Origin: a virus
Length of the DNA stretch: 29,134 nucleotides
Reading direction: 5' to 3' (one strand)
Virus record (IMG/VR): IMGVR_UViG_3300028831_000180
Span: 1 to 29,134 of that record
Shown here: positions 10,880-19,298 of the stretch, piece after piece
Layout of the letters: each line of letters begins with the position of its first letter
Numbering within the stretch: position 1 is the first letter of the stretch
The notes under the pieces: generated by a model
What the model saw: the letters and a program-made list of their open reading frames with translations, nothing else
What the model was told of the DNA's origin: nothing
Databases searched by the model: none
Position numbers and translations under genes: made by a program

Positions 10880-12314
10880 CGAAGATGTGGAAAAGTTGTA
10901 TAAGATTGACAAATATAAGTACTTTAATCTCATTGGGTATGAGCCTCATGAGAAACAAAAACTTTTTCACGATTCGGCCGCCCGGTTTCGTGTGCCCGTC
11001 TGTGGACGCCGATTCGGCAAGACTCAAATGGGTGCTAAAGATGTAGAACCGCTCATGATGACCCCTAACAAACGAATTTGGATTGTTGGGCCGACGTACG
11101 ATTTGGGCGAAAAAGAGTTTCGAGTCATTTGGTTTGATATGATTATCAAACAGGGCTTGGGGCGAGAGAAGTTAGTCAAGAAAAGCTATTCGAAAAAACA
11201 GGGCGATTTGAGTATTGAATTTCCGTGGGGAACGAGATTAGAAGTACGTAGTGCGGAAAGGCCAGAGAACCTCGTTGGTGAAGGTCTAGACTACGTAATT
11301 ATGAGTGAAGCTGCAAAACACTCGGAAGAAACCTGGGAACGTTTTATTCGGCCGGCGTTGACCGATAAGCGTGGTTCGGCGACTTTTAGTACGACGCCCG
11401 AAGGTCAAAATTGGATCTACAACCTGTGGAAAATGGGAAGAGATCCGCACCAACCGGAGTACGAATCGTGGCAATTCCCGTCGTGGGAAAATACCATTAT
11501 TTATCCGGGTGGTAAAAATGATCCGGAGATATTGCTAACAAAACGAACAACGCCGGAAGAAGTGTTTAAACAAGAGTACGCTGCGGATTTCACCAGTTTT
11601 ACCGGTAAAATTTATTCAGAATTTGATGAGCAAGTACACGTTCAGTCGGTAAAGTTTGATCCTAACTTGCCGAACTATGTAGCTTTCGACTGGGGATTTG
11701 CCGCCCCGATGGCCGCAGTTGAATTCCAGGTGGATGCACTGCAAAGAATTAGGATTTGGCGGGAACAGTACGAAGAGCGTATGACGCTCCGAGATTTTAT
11801 TGCAAAAATGAAATCTAGAATTCAACCGCCTGGATATCATGTTGATCTTTGTTTCGGTGATGCGGCCGGTCCGGGTGAAGTTGTTCAGGTTTCCCAGTTT
11901 TTTGGTCCGTGTGTGGCAGATATTCGCTCAAAGATGGGAACAGAGGACAGAGGAACTCGCGAATCTGGGTGGCGTGAAGGGGTAAACCTCGTCAAGAGTT
12001 TTCTGAAACCGCAACAAGTTGGTGAAGACGAATTTGGTACACCGATAGAACAGCCATGGCTAACGGTTGACCACAGCTGTGTAAATACTATTCGTGAATT
12101 TAACAACTATCGAGTGGTAGATGCTGTTCGAGGCAAAGATCCGCGCGAAGCTGGACATAACAAAGATGATCACACTCTAGATGCCATTCGTTATGGTCTT
12201 ATGCATGTATTCAAGCTTGGCGCTACCCAATCTTTGTCCGAAGTTATGGACGTCTACGACATGCATGACCTTCCGGATTCTGGATACTTTACTTCTAATA
12301 TGAGATTCTCATGA
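10872..12314 (+). CDS. terL: terminase large subunit (TerL)
   Basis: This 480-aa motor pumps DNA into the prohead and cuts it. ATPase motifs: Walker A CGRRFGKT (44-51), Walker B LDYVIMSEAA (139-148) with the catalytic Glu at 146, coupling motif STTPEG (173-178). The RNase H-like nuclease begins near 265: YVAFDWGFAAP (Asp273), LCFGDAAGPG (Asp330) and DDHTLDAIRYG (Asp437) supply the acidic metal-binding residues. Length is normal. AGAGGATTAG precedes the ATG, and the start overlaps the zinc protein gene. Its stop overlaps the next start (ATGA). Confidence 0.95.
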   Translation: MSNEDVEKLYKIDKYKYFNLIGYEPHEKQKLFHDSAARFRVPVCGRRFGKTQMGAKDVEPLMMTPNKRIWIVGPTYDLGEKEFRVIWFDMIIKQGLGREKLVKKSYSKKQGDLSIEFPWGTRLEVRSAERPENLVGEGLDYVIMSEAAKHSEETWERFIRPALTDKRGSATFSTTPEGQNWIYNLWKMGRDPHQPEYESWQFPSWENTIIYPGGKNDPEILLTKRTTPEEVFKQEYAADFTSFTGKIYSEFDEQVHVQSVKFDPNLPNYVAFDWGFAAPMAAVEFQVDALQRIRIWREQYEERMTLRDFIAKMKSRIQPPGYHVDLCFGDAAGPGEVVQVSQFFGPCVADIRSKMGTEDRGTRESGWREGVNLVKSFLKPQQVGEDEFGTPIEQPWLTVDHSCVNTIREFNNYRVVDAVRGKDPREAGHNKDDHTLDAIRYGLMHVFKLGATQSLSEVMDVYDMHDLPDSGYFTSNMRFS

Positions 12315-12409
12315 AGATTATTGCAATAATCCTCGGAGCAGTTCTCTGTGGATCATTAGTCGGAGGCTTTTTCGTTGCTTGGTATATAACGAAAGATATG
12401 TGGAGATGA
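12311..12409 (+). CDS. small single-pass membrane peptide, 32 aa
   Basis: The peptide starts MKIIAIILGAVLCGSLVGGF and ends VAWYITKDMWR: a single membrane helix with a glycine-rich face and a short polar end. ATGA overlaps join it to TerL upstream and to the next gene downstream, so it lies exactly between two coupled genes. It could also be a secretion-like N-terminus. Function unknown. Confidence 0.62.
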   Translation: MKIIAIILGAVLCGSLVGGFFVAWYITKDMWR

Positions 12410-12621
12410 GACGATTTCAGCTGCACCGCGAGGAAGATGTGAGTGGTGTTTCTGGATTAGGCATTGTGGCCGAAGGCGTCATGTTCGGTGATAAAAGTTG
12501 TGCTATGCGTTGGCGAACAAAATACAAATCTACCGCAGTATATGAAAGATTCGACGATTTACATCACATACACACTCATAACGGATCAACAAGAATAGTT
12601 TGGGTCGACATGCTCGATTGA
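12406..12621 (+). CDS. small conserved LHREEDVSGVSG protein, 71 aa
   Basis: It starts MRRFQLHREEDVSGVSGLGI, continues VAEGVMFGDKSCAMRWRTKY and ends with a His-rich HIHTHNGSTRIVW segment. This arrangement, LHRDEDxSGVSGxGxVAEGV...A.RW...ST.V...H.H.G.TRIVW, recurs in many actinobacteria and actinophages; its function is unknown. It is one of the better pointers to an actinobacterial host. I take the ATG at 12406 that overlaps the upstream stop. Confidence 0.8.
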   Translation: MRRFQLHREEDVSGVSGLGIVAEGVMFGDKSCAMRWRTKYKSTAVYERFDDLHHIHTHNGSTRIVWVDMLD

Positions 12622-12632
12622 GGAGGTGACAT

Positions 12633-14201
12633 ATGACCGATGCCATGGAAGATCTTGAGAGATATATTGATGATCGAAAGAAAACATTTGCTGAGTATCT
12701 TTCCTCACACGCCGTTGTTGGTGTTAGTGACGATCCACGAAATCCGTATGTGATTCTTACGGAACGCGATCCTGGGATGTCCGGCGACGTTGCCATTTCC
12801 GAGTTAGGATTCGCGTCTCCCTCACCGTGGACCGCGTGGACAAGGGCCGAACGCGTTCCAGAGTTAATGGGACAACTAGGACTTCGAACATATTACGATA
12901 TGAAGCGGGCCGACGGAACCGTTCGCGGCGCGCTGAGACTGGTTAAAACTCCAATTATGGCGGCACGGTGGCACGTTGAGCCGGCCTCTGATTCTACCAT
13001 CGACAAGAATATCTCTGATTTTGTTGAAAAAAATCTGTTCGATGAGTTGTCGGTTCCTTGGAGCCGTGTGGTTGAAGATGCCCTGCTCATGTGTGAGTAC
13101 GGCTTTTTTCCATTTGAATTGGTATTTGACGAAGTCACGGAAAATGGTAAGAGTAGACTTAAGCTTAAAAAACTAGCACCACGTCATCCAATGGATATCC
13201 AGGAATGGCGTTGGGATACTAATGGTGGCATTAATGGTATAATTATGGAAAGTATGGGCCTAGGTGTTCCATCGGACTATCAGGGGATAGACTTCAATAC
13301 GACGTACAACCCACAGAAGATTTTCATTCCAATCGAAAAGCTGGTAATTTTCGTATTGGAACAAGAAGCTGGCGATTTGCGGGGAATTTCCTTACTACGT
13401 TCGGCCTACAAGCATTACTACTACAAGGATACTCTTTACAAAATCGATGCGATTCAAAAAGAACGTCATGGTATTGGCATACCTGTCATTAAATTGCCTA
13501 TGGGATTTAGTGAATCAGACAAGAAACTTGCCGATGAATTGGGACGAAACCTTAGAACCAATGAGCGTGCCCACGTAGTTATTCCCTCTAACTGGGAAAT
13601 TGACTTCGCCGATATTAAGGGCCAACCGGTTAACTGTATGCAATCAATCGAGCACCACGATATGAAGATAAAATCAAACATATTGGCCCCGTTTATGGAC
13701 GAATCAAACGTTAAACCCGACACAATGGATGTCTATTATAAATCTACTCGGTACATTGCTTCCACAGTGTGTGACACATTTAATCACTTCGTTATTCCAA
13801 AACTCGTCGATTTCAACTTTTCACGGGGCAAGTACCCAAAGCTTCGCGTTCGTCGTATTGGCGAATGGGAAGACATTCGTACCATGTCGTTTGCCTTCCG
13901 AAACTTTGTTGGATCTGATGCAATTCGACCAGACGATGAACTTGAGAAGTATTTGCGGACTGAACTTGACCTCCCACCTGTGGACGAAAAGACCGTACGA
14001 ACCACGCCCAGTCCGCACCTCCAAACCGGGTCAAACCAGGCAGTTCTCATTGATGGGGCGAACCCGAACGCACCGGGCACAGCGCCCGCAAAGCCATCTA
14101 AGCCATCTCCTCCCCCTGTGGGATTACCGCGACAGACGCCCCCACCCACGGGTACCCCTCCTAAATCAAATGCCGGCGTGGACCAATCAGGAGGCAAATA
14201 A
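12633..14201 (+). CDS. portal protein (DUF935/Mu gp29-like)
   Basis: The protein (522 aa) should form the dodecameric ring at the packaging vertex, which joins TerL and later the tail. Typical blocks: MKRADGTVRGALRLVKTPIM, AARWHVEPAS, ALLMCEYGFFPFELVFDE, LAPRHPMDIQEWRW, and FVLEQEAGDLRGISLLRSAY followed by KHYYYKDTLYKIDAI. These match the Mu gp29-like portal class. The C-terminus (about 470-522) is Pro-rich (PSKPSPPPVGLPRQTPPPTG) and probably disordered. GAGGAGGTGACAT precedes the ATG. The gene ends TAATG, overlapping the next start. Confidence 0.9.
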   Translation: MTDAMEDLERYIDDRKKTFAEYLSSHAVVGVSDDPRNPYVILTERDPGMSGDVAISELGFASPSPWTAWTRAERVPELMGQLGLRTYYDMKRADGTVRGALRLVKTPIMAARWHVEPASDSTIDKNISDFVEKNLFDELSVPWSRVVEDALLMCEYGFFPFELVFDEVTENGKSRLKLKKLAPRHPMDIQEWRWDTNGGINGIIMESMGLGVPSDYQGIDFNTTYNPQKIFIPIEKLVIFVLEQEAGDLRGISLLRSAYKHYYYKDTLYKIDAIQKERHGIGIPVIKLPMGFSESDKKLADELGRNLRTNERAHVVIPSNWEIDFADIKGQPVNCMQSIEHHDMKIKSNILAPFMDESNVKPDTMDVYYKSTRYIASTVCDTFNHFVIPKLVDFNFSRGKYPKLRVRRIGEWEDIRTMSFAFRNFVGSDAIRPDDELEKYLRTELDLPPVDEKTVRTTPSPHLQTGSNQAVLIDGANPNAPGTAPAKPSKPSPPPVGLPRQTPPPTGTPPKSNAGVDQSGGK

Positions 14202-14419
14202 TGAGAAAGAACAAGACGGTTTCTATAAGGCTCAATGAGGACGAGTTTGAAAAACTAAATAAGATAGCTACCAAAGATGGGAAAAGCGTTTCAGAGTTCG
14301 TTCGTTCTAAGGTATTCGCCAACCCATATCTAACTGTTGTGCCGCCGTTAAGTACAACCACTACAACTACGCATTCGAATGTTATTTGGTTCGATTTTCA
14401 GGGAGGTAGTGTTGCCTAG
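14201..14419 (+). CDS. ribbon-helix-helix DNA-binding protein, 72 aa
   Basis: Residues 1-45 fit the Arc/MetJ/CopG fold: strand KTVSIRLNEDE, helix FEKLNKIATKDG, turn KSVSEF, helix VRSKVFANPY. It should dimerise, with the N-terminal strands in the major groove. The tail is Thr-rich (LSTTTTTTHSN). It sits between the portal and the protease in the head operon, an odd place for a regulator. It may control late genes or bind an operator elsewhere, for example the inverted repeats at 7895-8162. AGGAGGCAAATA lies before the ATG. Confidence 0.78.
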   Translation: MRKNKTVSIRLNEDEFEKLNKIATKDGKSVSEFVRSKVFANPYLTVVPPLSTTTTTTHSNVIWFDFQGGSVA

Positions 14420-14777
14420 AAATGTTCCGGTCAGCGCGCGCCAGCGTCGACAGTCGACACTGTCAACACTTCGACAGACTAAAGAGGCGATTGCACCTAA
14501 ACAGCAGACAGGTTATGATGCGGTTGAGCTTGCCGAACTAACTGCTAAGGCGCGTAAAAAACTACCAACTTCTTCATTTGCAGTTCCGTCCAAAAGAAGC
14601 AAAAGTGGTGGTTCAGGCGGGTATCCAATTCCCGACCGGTCTCATGCGCAGAATGCCCTAGCCAGAGTGTCTCAGTTCGGTACACCGGCGGAAAAAGCGG
14701 CGGTACGAGCAGCAGTTGCTCGTAAATTCCCGGACATGCTGAAGTCCAAGAAACCGACCAAGAAGGGAGGTAAGTGA
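14412..14777 (+). CDS. head-region protein with PIPDRSHAQNAL motif
   Basis: The protein has 121 aa with a basic N-terminus (PRNVPVSARQRRQSTLSTLR) and a C-terminal motif YPIPDRSHAQNALARVSQFG followed by AVRAAVARKFPDML. The (F/Y)PIPD..HARNALARV...G...AVR..V..KFP motif occurs in many phage head genes (DUF6582-like), often fused to portal or protease. It is probably a short structural or assembly protein. I start it at TTG 14412, five bases after GGAGG; a GTG three bases earlier is too close. It overlaps the RHH gene by eight bases. Confidence 0.68.
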   Translation: MPRNVPVSARQRRQSTLSTLRQTKEAIAPKQQTGYDAVELAELTAKARKKLPTSSFAVPSKRSKSGGSGGYPIPDRSHAQNALARVSQFGTPAEKAAVRAAVARKFPDMLKSKKPTKKGGK

Positions 14778-14779
14778 CA

Positions 14780-15931
14780 TTGAGTCAAGATATGCTTTAC
14801 CTCGTTGATTTGGCATCTATTCAACTAGAGGAGAAGGACGACAAGGGTAGTGCGTGGGTTCATGCACTTCCGCTTGGCGAATATTTGCATCCGGTTTTCG
14901 GCAAAATTAATGTAAACACCGAACGTATTAAGCGCTTTGCAGATAACATTAAAAATAAAGTTCGAGGCATTGATCCTAGTATTAACTACAATCACAACAA
15001 CGAGGATATTGCCTCCGGTTGGGTTAAGGACGGCGAGGCTCGGGACACTGGTCTGTGGGTCCTTGTTGACTTTACCAAGAATGCAATAGATAAAATTAAG
15101 AATAAGGAATATCGATACTTCTCGGCGGAGTATCGCGATAAATGGACAGATCAAAATGGCAAAGAGTTTCAGGATGTTTTCTTCGGCGGTGCGTTAACGA
15201 ATCGCCCGTTTATGAAGAATCTCATTCCTATTAATTTGTCTGAGTCTTCCATCGATTATGCATTTGGGCTGGTCGATGCTATTAACAAAGCAAAGGAGGC
15301 GACTCAGGATATGGATCTTAAGAAGCTGAATGAGCTTCTCGGCCTCCCTGTGGACACCACGGAAGAGGCGGCGTTTAAGGCGCTCGCCGAGAAGATTGCT
15401 GGCCCCCCGAAAGACGACAAAGACGATAAGAGTCCGGCCAAGGTTCCAGTTCCCAACGTTAGTGAAGAACTGAAAAAGCTTGCCGAAGAGAATCCGATGG
15501 TCAAAGCTCTCATCGAAACGGTAGACGAGCAGAACAAGGTTCTTAACGAGTTTAACAAGAATCTGCGTGAGTCCGACGTCAACCGTAAACTTGCTGAGTT
15601 TGACAATTCGAAGATCATCCTCACACCTGTGGCCAAAGACAAGATTCACGACTTCCTGATGGATGCGCCTGTGGAACTGCACGAGCAGTTTTGGCACATT
15701 CTCGGTCTTATGAAGTCTTCGTCTGGTCTTCTTGTTGAACTTGGCGAGCGGGCCGGTGCAGGCGTGCGTTACGGCCGGTCTAAGGATGCGGTTTCTCTCT
15801 TCATGGACGAAGCCAACCGCTATGCTCAGGATGCCAAAGTTTCACTTGATGAGGCTATGGATCACATTTCTCGCACACAGCCTGAACTTTGGAATGGCTA
15901 CCGTCAGGGTTCTTACGCCTTTAACGAGTAA
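14780..15931 (+). CDS. prohead protease/scaffold, Mu gpI-like
   Basis: The protein has about 383 aa. It opens MSQDMLYLVDLASIQLEEKD, followed by FGKINVNTERIKRFADNIKN, SINYNHNNEDIASGWVKDGE and YRYFSAEYRDKW, all typical of the Mu I-like protein family. In Mu the full-length I protein is a protease and its C-terminal part acts as scaffold. Here residues 180-300 are acidic and coiled-coil-like (KLNELLGLPVDTTEEAAFKA, DKDDKSPA) and fit the scaffold role. TTG at 14780 lies nine bases after GGAGG; GTG at 14774 is an alternative with spacing of only three. The capsid genes follow. Confidence 0.82.
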   Translation: MSQDMLYLVDLASIQLEEKDDKGSAWVHALPLGEYLHPVFGKINVNTERIKRFADNIKNKVRGIDPSINYNHNNEDIASGWVKDGEARDTGLWVLVDFTKNAIDKIKNKEYRYFSAEYRDKWTDQNGKEFQDVFFGGALTNRPFMKNLIPINLSESSIDYAFGLVDAINKAKEATQDMDLKKLNELLGLPVDTTEEAAFKALAEKIAGPPKDDKDDKSPAKVPVPNVSEELKKLAEENPMVKALIETVDEQNKVLNEFNKNLRESDVNRKLAEFDNSKIILTPVAKDKIHDFLMDAPVELHEQFWHILGLMKSSSGLLVELGERAGAGVRYGRSKDAVSLFMDEANRYAQDAKVSLDEAMDHISRTQPELWNGYRQGSYAFNE

Positions 15932-15946
15932 GAAAGGAGATGACAC

Positions 15947-16384
15947 ATGGCTGATTATCTCGTTAGTAAGGGTTACCCAGTCCTTTCTACCTACAACTCG
16001 TCCAGTGCGAACGGTGTTCAGGCTTTCCGAGTTGTAAAAATGAGCGGTGCTGGTTCTGGCCTTATTGATCTCTGCACCGACGCAACCGCGACAACACTGC
16101 AAATTGGCGTCGTTCAAGAAAGTGTTGATCAGACAAAAGTTGCCACAGGCAAGGTAGTAGCGAACGTTGCTATTCAAGGCGTCGCTAAATGTGTAGTTAA
16201 CGCCACGCCTGGCACGATTAACATTGGAACTCGGGTTATGTGCGGTAACGCTGGCGGCGTTATTGCTGCTGCTACCACAGGGTCAAAGGTGCTGGGTGTT
16301 GTTGTTGGCGCGACGACACTTACCGGGACAATTGCTGCTGGTGACATCGTTGACGTTCAATTGACCCCAGGCGTTCTTTTCTAA
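15947..16384 (+). CDS. capsid decoration protein (DUF2190-like)
   Basis: The protein (145 aa) is small-residue-rich and beta-stranded: VQAFRVVKMSGAGSGLIDLC, LQIGVVQESVDQTKVATGKV, VAIQGVAKCVVNATPGTINI, GSKVLGVVVGATT, GDIVDVQLTPGVLF. The order of V-x-G and G-x-V turns fits the DUF2190-type capsid cement protein found next to the capsid gene in many siphoviruses. It should bind outside the head and stabilise it. GAAAGGAGATGACAC precedes the ATG. Confidence 0.78.
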   Translation: MADYLVSKGYPVLSTYNSSSANGVQAFRVVKMSGAGSGLIDLCTDATATTLQIGVVQESVDQTKVATGKVVANVAIQGVAKCVVNATPGTINIGTRVMCGNAGGVIAAATTGSKVLGVVVGATTLTGTIAAGDIVDVQLTPGVLF

Positions 16385-16411
16385 TTTTTATCTAAGCGAA
16401 AGGAGGATCAG

Positions 16412-17404
16412 GTGCCGGTTTACAATCCGACTGGTAGCGGTAGCGTTCACATTGATCGGGCGCTTACCCAAATCAGTGTTGCTTGGCCAACTGGCAATCT
16501 TGCTGGCTCGGTACTTTTTCCGTCCGTGAGAGTGCAGAAGCAGGCAGACAAATACTACATTTTTGGCCGTGAGGGATGGCTTCCTGAGACTGACTATCGT
16601 GCTCCTGGTGCTCAGGCTAACGAAGTCACAGGTGCGGCTCTTTCCACGGACACTTATTACGCTCAGGAACACTCTCTGCAAATTGCTGTTACCGATGAAG
16701 AGCGGCAGAACGCAGATCCGCCGATTGCTCCTGACCGTGATGGTACAAACATCATCACTTCCAAAATTATGCTCGGCCGTGAGCGCACAATTCAAACACT
16801 GGCGACAACGACGGCCAACTATGCATCTGGTCTAAGCACGACACTTTCTGGCACATCTCAGTGGAACGACTACGCTAACTCGGACCCGATTTCCGATCTG
16901 CGTACCGCAAAGGTTGCCATCAACGCTCGTATCTTTGCCGATCCAAACGTTGCGGTCATTCCTTACCAGGTAATGGCTAAACTTGAGGATCACCCGGACT
17001 TCCTTGAGCGGATCAAGTATTCTGAGCGTGCCATTTTTTCGCCGGAACTGCTTGCTTCCATTCTCGGTTTCGATCGGGTTGTGGTTCCTGGTGTTGGTAT
17101 TAACACTGCGAACCTTGGCCAAGCTGCCTCACTTGGTTACCTGTGGGGTAAGGATGTCGTTCTGGCCTACGTTCCTGGCGGTCCTGGTCTTCGAATTCCG
17201 GCCTATGGTTATGAGTTCGTATGGGGCGGCGCCGGTGGTGGTCAAGAGCAGTACGTTGACCGGTGGCGTGAGGATCGGCGAAAGTCGGATGTTATTCGAG
17301 TTTGCCGTTACTACGACCTGAAACTTGTAGCTCAGGGTGATGCTGGTACTTCTGATGCTGGCAAATCTATTGCTGGCTACGTTATCAAAGCTGCCGTCGC
17401 CTAA
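16412..17404 (+). CDS. major capsid protein
   Basis: The protein (330 aa) begins with VPVYNPTGSGSVHIDRALTQ and includes NLAGSVLFPSVRVQKQADKY, YIFGREGWLPETDYRAPGAQ (the E-loop-like region), EERQNADPPIAPDRD, NAPKVAINARIFADPN-type spine residues, and the C-terminal GYVIKAAVA. It resembles the lambda E / Phage_cap_E group of HK97-fold capsids. There is no clear N-terminal delta domain, consistent with a separate scaffold (gpI-like). Position after protease and decoration genes supports this. The GTG start has AAAGGAGGATCAG upstream, the strongest of the window. Confidence 0.9.
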   Translation: MPVYNPTGSGSVHIDRALTQISVAWPTGNLAGSVLFPSVRVQKQADKYYIFGREGWLPETDYRAPGAQANEVTGAALSTDTYYAQEHSLQIAVTDEERQNADPPIAPDRDGTNIITSKIMLGRERTIQTLATTTANYASGLSTTLSGTSQWNDYANSDPISDLRTAKVAINARIFADPNVAVIPYQVMAKLEDHPDFLERIKYSERAIFSPELLASILGFDRVVVPGVGINTANLGQAASLGYLWGKDVVLAYVPGGPGLRIPAYGYEFVWGGAGGGQEQYVDRWREDRRKSDVIRVCRYYDLKLVAQGDAGTSDAGKSIAGYVIKAAVA

Positions 17405-17422
17405 TTAAGGGGGATCTCTCTG

Positions 17423-17659
17423 ATGGCGAAGAAGCTCATTGCGGTAACGAATGTTAAGCACGATGGTGTATGGTACGATGCCGGTTCTGAGCTTGACCCG
17501 GCTATGTTTGAAAAAAAGGATGATCTCAAAAAATTGTGGGATATGGGCGCCGTCTCTGTGGAAGATGCCGAAGAGGCCCCCACGGTTCAAACCACTAGTG
17601 AGGTAGATCAGACGGTAAGTTCCAAAAATGAGGAACCAAACACAGATACTGAAGAGTAA
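17423..17659 (+). CDS. short protein between capsid and connector, 78 aa
   Basis: The first half is a small domain: KKLIAVTNVKHDGVWYDAGS, then ELDPAMFEKKDDLKKLWDMG. The rest is acidic and disordered (EDAEEAPTVQ...EEPNTDTEE). Short proteins of this type often lie between the capsid and connector genes of actinophages; their role is unclear, perhaps head completion. AAGGGGGATC lies upstream of the ATG, and the stop is followed two bases later by the next gene. Confidence 0.7.
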   Translation: MAKKLIAVTNVKHDGVWYDAGSELDPAMFEKKDDLKKLWDMGAVSVEDAEEAPTVQTTSEVDQTVSSKNEEPNTDTEE

Positions 17660-17661
17660 TC

Positions 17662-18108
17662 ATGGCTAGAGTTTCGTTAGAAGACGTGCAGGCTTGGGTA
17701 GAGCCAACCAAGCTCAAGCCTTCGTCTTTAGATTTGGATCATTTATCACAAATTGAAGAAGAAGTTCTAGCTCGAATTGCTTCTGCTTATGACACAAGCA
17801 CGTGGGTTGATAAGTCAACAACACCAAGACTGATTCAGGTTATTATTGCCAAGGTTTATACTGGTTGGCTATATGACAAATTTTACAGTGAGAATCAGAA
17901 TTATCCGAACAATTATGCGCGTATGGTGAGAAGTAATGCTGAAAATCTTATTCAAGGCATTTTGAATGGGACAATTGAAATACCGGGCGTAACAACGACT
18001 ATAAGCAGTGCAGTGTTTTATCCTAACGATGCGTCTTCTGCACTTGCTCCAACAACAGATGATCCATCGCTAGGTCCAGCGAAGTTCTCATTGGGAAAAG
18101 TATTCTAA
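17662..18108 (+). CDS. head-tail connector/adaptor protein
   Basis: The protein (148 aa) starts MARVSLEDVQAWVEPTKLKP; its helices EEEVLARIASAYDTSTW and TPRLIQVIIAKVYTGWLYDK, and the Tyr-rich SENQNYPNNYARMV, follow the pattern of the HK97 gp6-like / lambda FII-like adaptor group. It should form a ring under the portal. The C-terminus (SSAVFYPNDASSALAPTT) is Ser/Ala-rich. No strong binding site (GAAGAG). Position between capsid and gpG-like protein supports the call. Confidence 0.72.
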   Translation: MARVSLEDVQAWVEPTKLKPSSLDLDHLSQIEEEVLARIASAYDTSTWVDKSTTPRLIQVIIAKVYTGWLYDKFYSENQNYPNNYARMVRSNAENLIQGILNGTIEIPGVTTTISSAVFYPNDASSALAPTTDDPSLGPAKFSLGKVF

Positions 18109-18109
18109 A

Positions 18110-18667
18110 ATGCCGTGGGGTATAAATGCAGTAAGTGCTGCCTATTCTCGACTTCTTGGAGTATTAGGCGTAGGTACTGCACACCCTGGATTACCAAAGA
18201 TATCATTGGGTGAGGGATTTTATTCGCAGTCAATTATTGTTGCTCGTAGTATTGATAATGTAGCAGATTCTTTTAGAGACTTTCGTGAACCATTGACAAC
18301 GTCGTTACACGAGGTAATTTTACCATCGATTCGAGAAAATTTTAGTTCTGAGGGCAGACCTTCTTGGCAAAGGTTGGCAGAGTCGACCGTTAGAAGAAGA
18401 GGCGACAGCGAGCATCCAATACTTGTCAGAACTGGAAAACTACGAAATGCCGCAACAAGTGCCGATACATGGCGAGTAACGAACGATACAGTTACGCCCG
18501 AAGGCATAGATGACATTGTTAGTTATGCTAAGTATCAGCAAGCTGGGACGAAAACCATACCACCTAGACCTTTTCTAATGTTGCAAGATCAGGATTTAGA
18601 CGCTATCGAAACGATATTTGGCCGTTGGGTGGATGACAGGATTCGATTTAAGGGAGGGTTCACATAA
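18110..18667 (+). CDS. virion morphogenesis protein (Mu gpG / HK97 gp10-like)
   Basis: The protein (185 aa) carries SRPSW-like features of the tail-completion family: ENFSSEGRPSWQRLAESTVR, RRRGDSEHPILVRTGKLRNA, VSYAKYQQAGTKTIPPRPFL. The RTGxLR...A...HQ.GT..IPPRPF pattern is diagnostic of the phage virion morphogenesis family. It joins heads and tails. It begins two bases after the upstream stop with no strong binding site, so coupling is likely. The stop overlaps the next start (TAATG). Confidence 0.85.
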   Translation: MPWGINAVSAAYSRLLGVLGVGTAHPGLPKISLGEGFYSQSIIVARSIDNVADSFRDFREPLTTSLHEVILPSIRENFSSEGRPSWQRLAESTVRRRGDSEHPILVRTGKLRNAATSADTWRVTNDTVTPEGIDDIVSYAKYQQAGTKTIPPRPFLMLQDQDLDAIETIFGRWVDDRIRFKGGFT

Positions 18668-19107
18668 TGGCGGACCATACCGATCGAACCACTGTTCTTG
18701 CCCTAGCCATCAAAAATAAGTTGTTAGCCACCGAGCTTTTTCAAGATGTTCTTTACGGTAGACATGAACAGATTCCCCGATCCCCGACTGCTGTGGTAAC
18801 CCCGGCGCCAAAACGGCGTGATCTTGCAGGTGTTTCCGCGCCAGGCGGTCGGACAATGAACTTTATGACGATATTCATTGATATTCATTCAATGAAGGTC
18901 GGCGACGAAGAAACAGAACGCTTAGCCTTGGATCAACTAGCAGAATCTGCAGAAGCCGCCTTACATGCCGACGTTACTATGGGTGGAATTATCATTCATG
19001 GTTTTGTTCATGAGTGGAACCCTGGAGAAACTCATAATCAGGGTGGAGAATTTAGAACTGTAAGGCTCACCTATATAGGTGAGACCAAGACATACCTGAG
19101 TAGTTAG
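18667..19107 (+). CDS. tail terminator-like protein
   Basis: The protein has 146 aa: MADHTDRTTVLALAIKNKLL, then FMTIFIDIHSMKVGDEETER, ALDQLAESAEAALHADVTMG, GGEFRTVRLTYIGETKTYLS. This alternation of a helix and a strand (lambda gpU/HK97 gp10-type, minor tail protein U-like) fits the ring that ends tail growth. Position between the gpG-like gene and tail tube is as expected. AAGGGAGGGTTCACATA precedes the ATG. Confidence 0.7.
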   Translation: MADHTDRTTVLALAIKNKLLATELFQDVLYGRHEQIPRSPTAVVTPAPKRRDLAGVSAPGGRTMNFMTIFIDIHSMKVGDEETERLALDQLAESAEAALHADVTMGGIIIHGFVHEWNPGETHNQGGEFRTVRLTYIGETKTYLSS

Positions 19108-19115
19108 GAGAGAAT

Positions 19116-19298
19116 GTGAAGATTCTCTTCGAATCTGATCGAGAATGTACGATTGACGGTGTTGGTGTATTGAAACCCCACGAACCTGTGGAAGTAAACT
19201 CTAGCGTATTTTTCGAGTTCCATGGTGTTGATCCAATTAGGGCCAATACACCGCACTTTATTACAAAGATTGTCGACACATCGGAGGGAGGTGAATAA
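19116..19298 (+). CDS. small protein before tail tube, 60 aa
   Basis: GTG start at 19116 after AGGAGAGAAT. It reads MKILFESDRECTIDGVGVLK, PHEPVEVNSSVFFEFHGVDP and ends TSEGGE. The K-x-L-F...GVG...EPVEV......F pattern is shared by short actinophage proteins of unknown function in the same position. It is probably a small beta-rich domain. The stop lies directly before the tail tube start. Confidence 0.75.
   Translation: MKILFESDRECTIDGVGVLKPHEPVEVNSSVFFEFHGVDPIRANTPHFITKIVDTSEGGE

Noticed and set aside
13784-14197. 137-codon minus-strand frame
   Set aside because: Shadow of the portal C-terminus (Pro/Gly-rich by complement).
15194-15697. 167-codon minus-strand frame
   Set aside because: Antisense to the protease/scaffold gene, no binding site.
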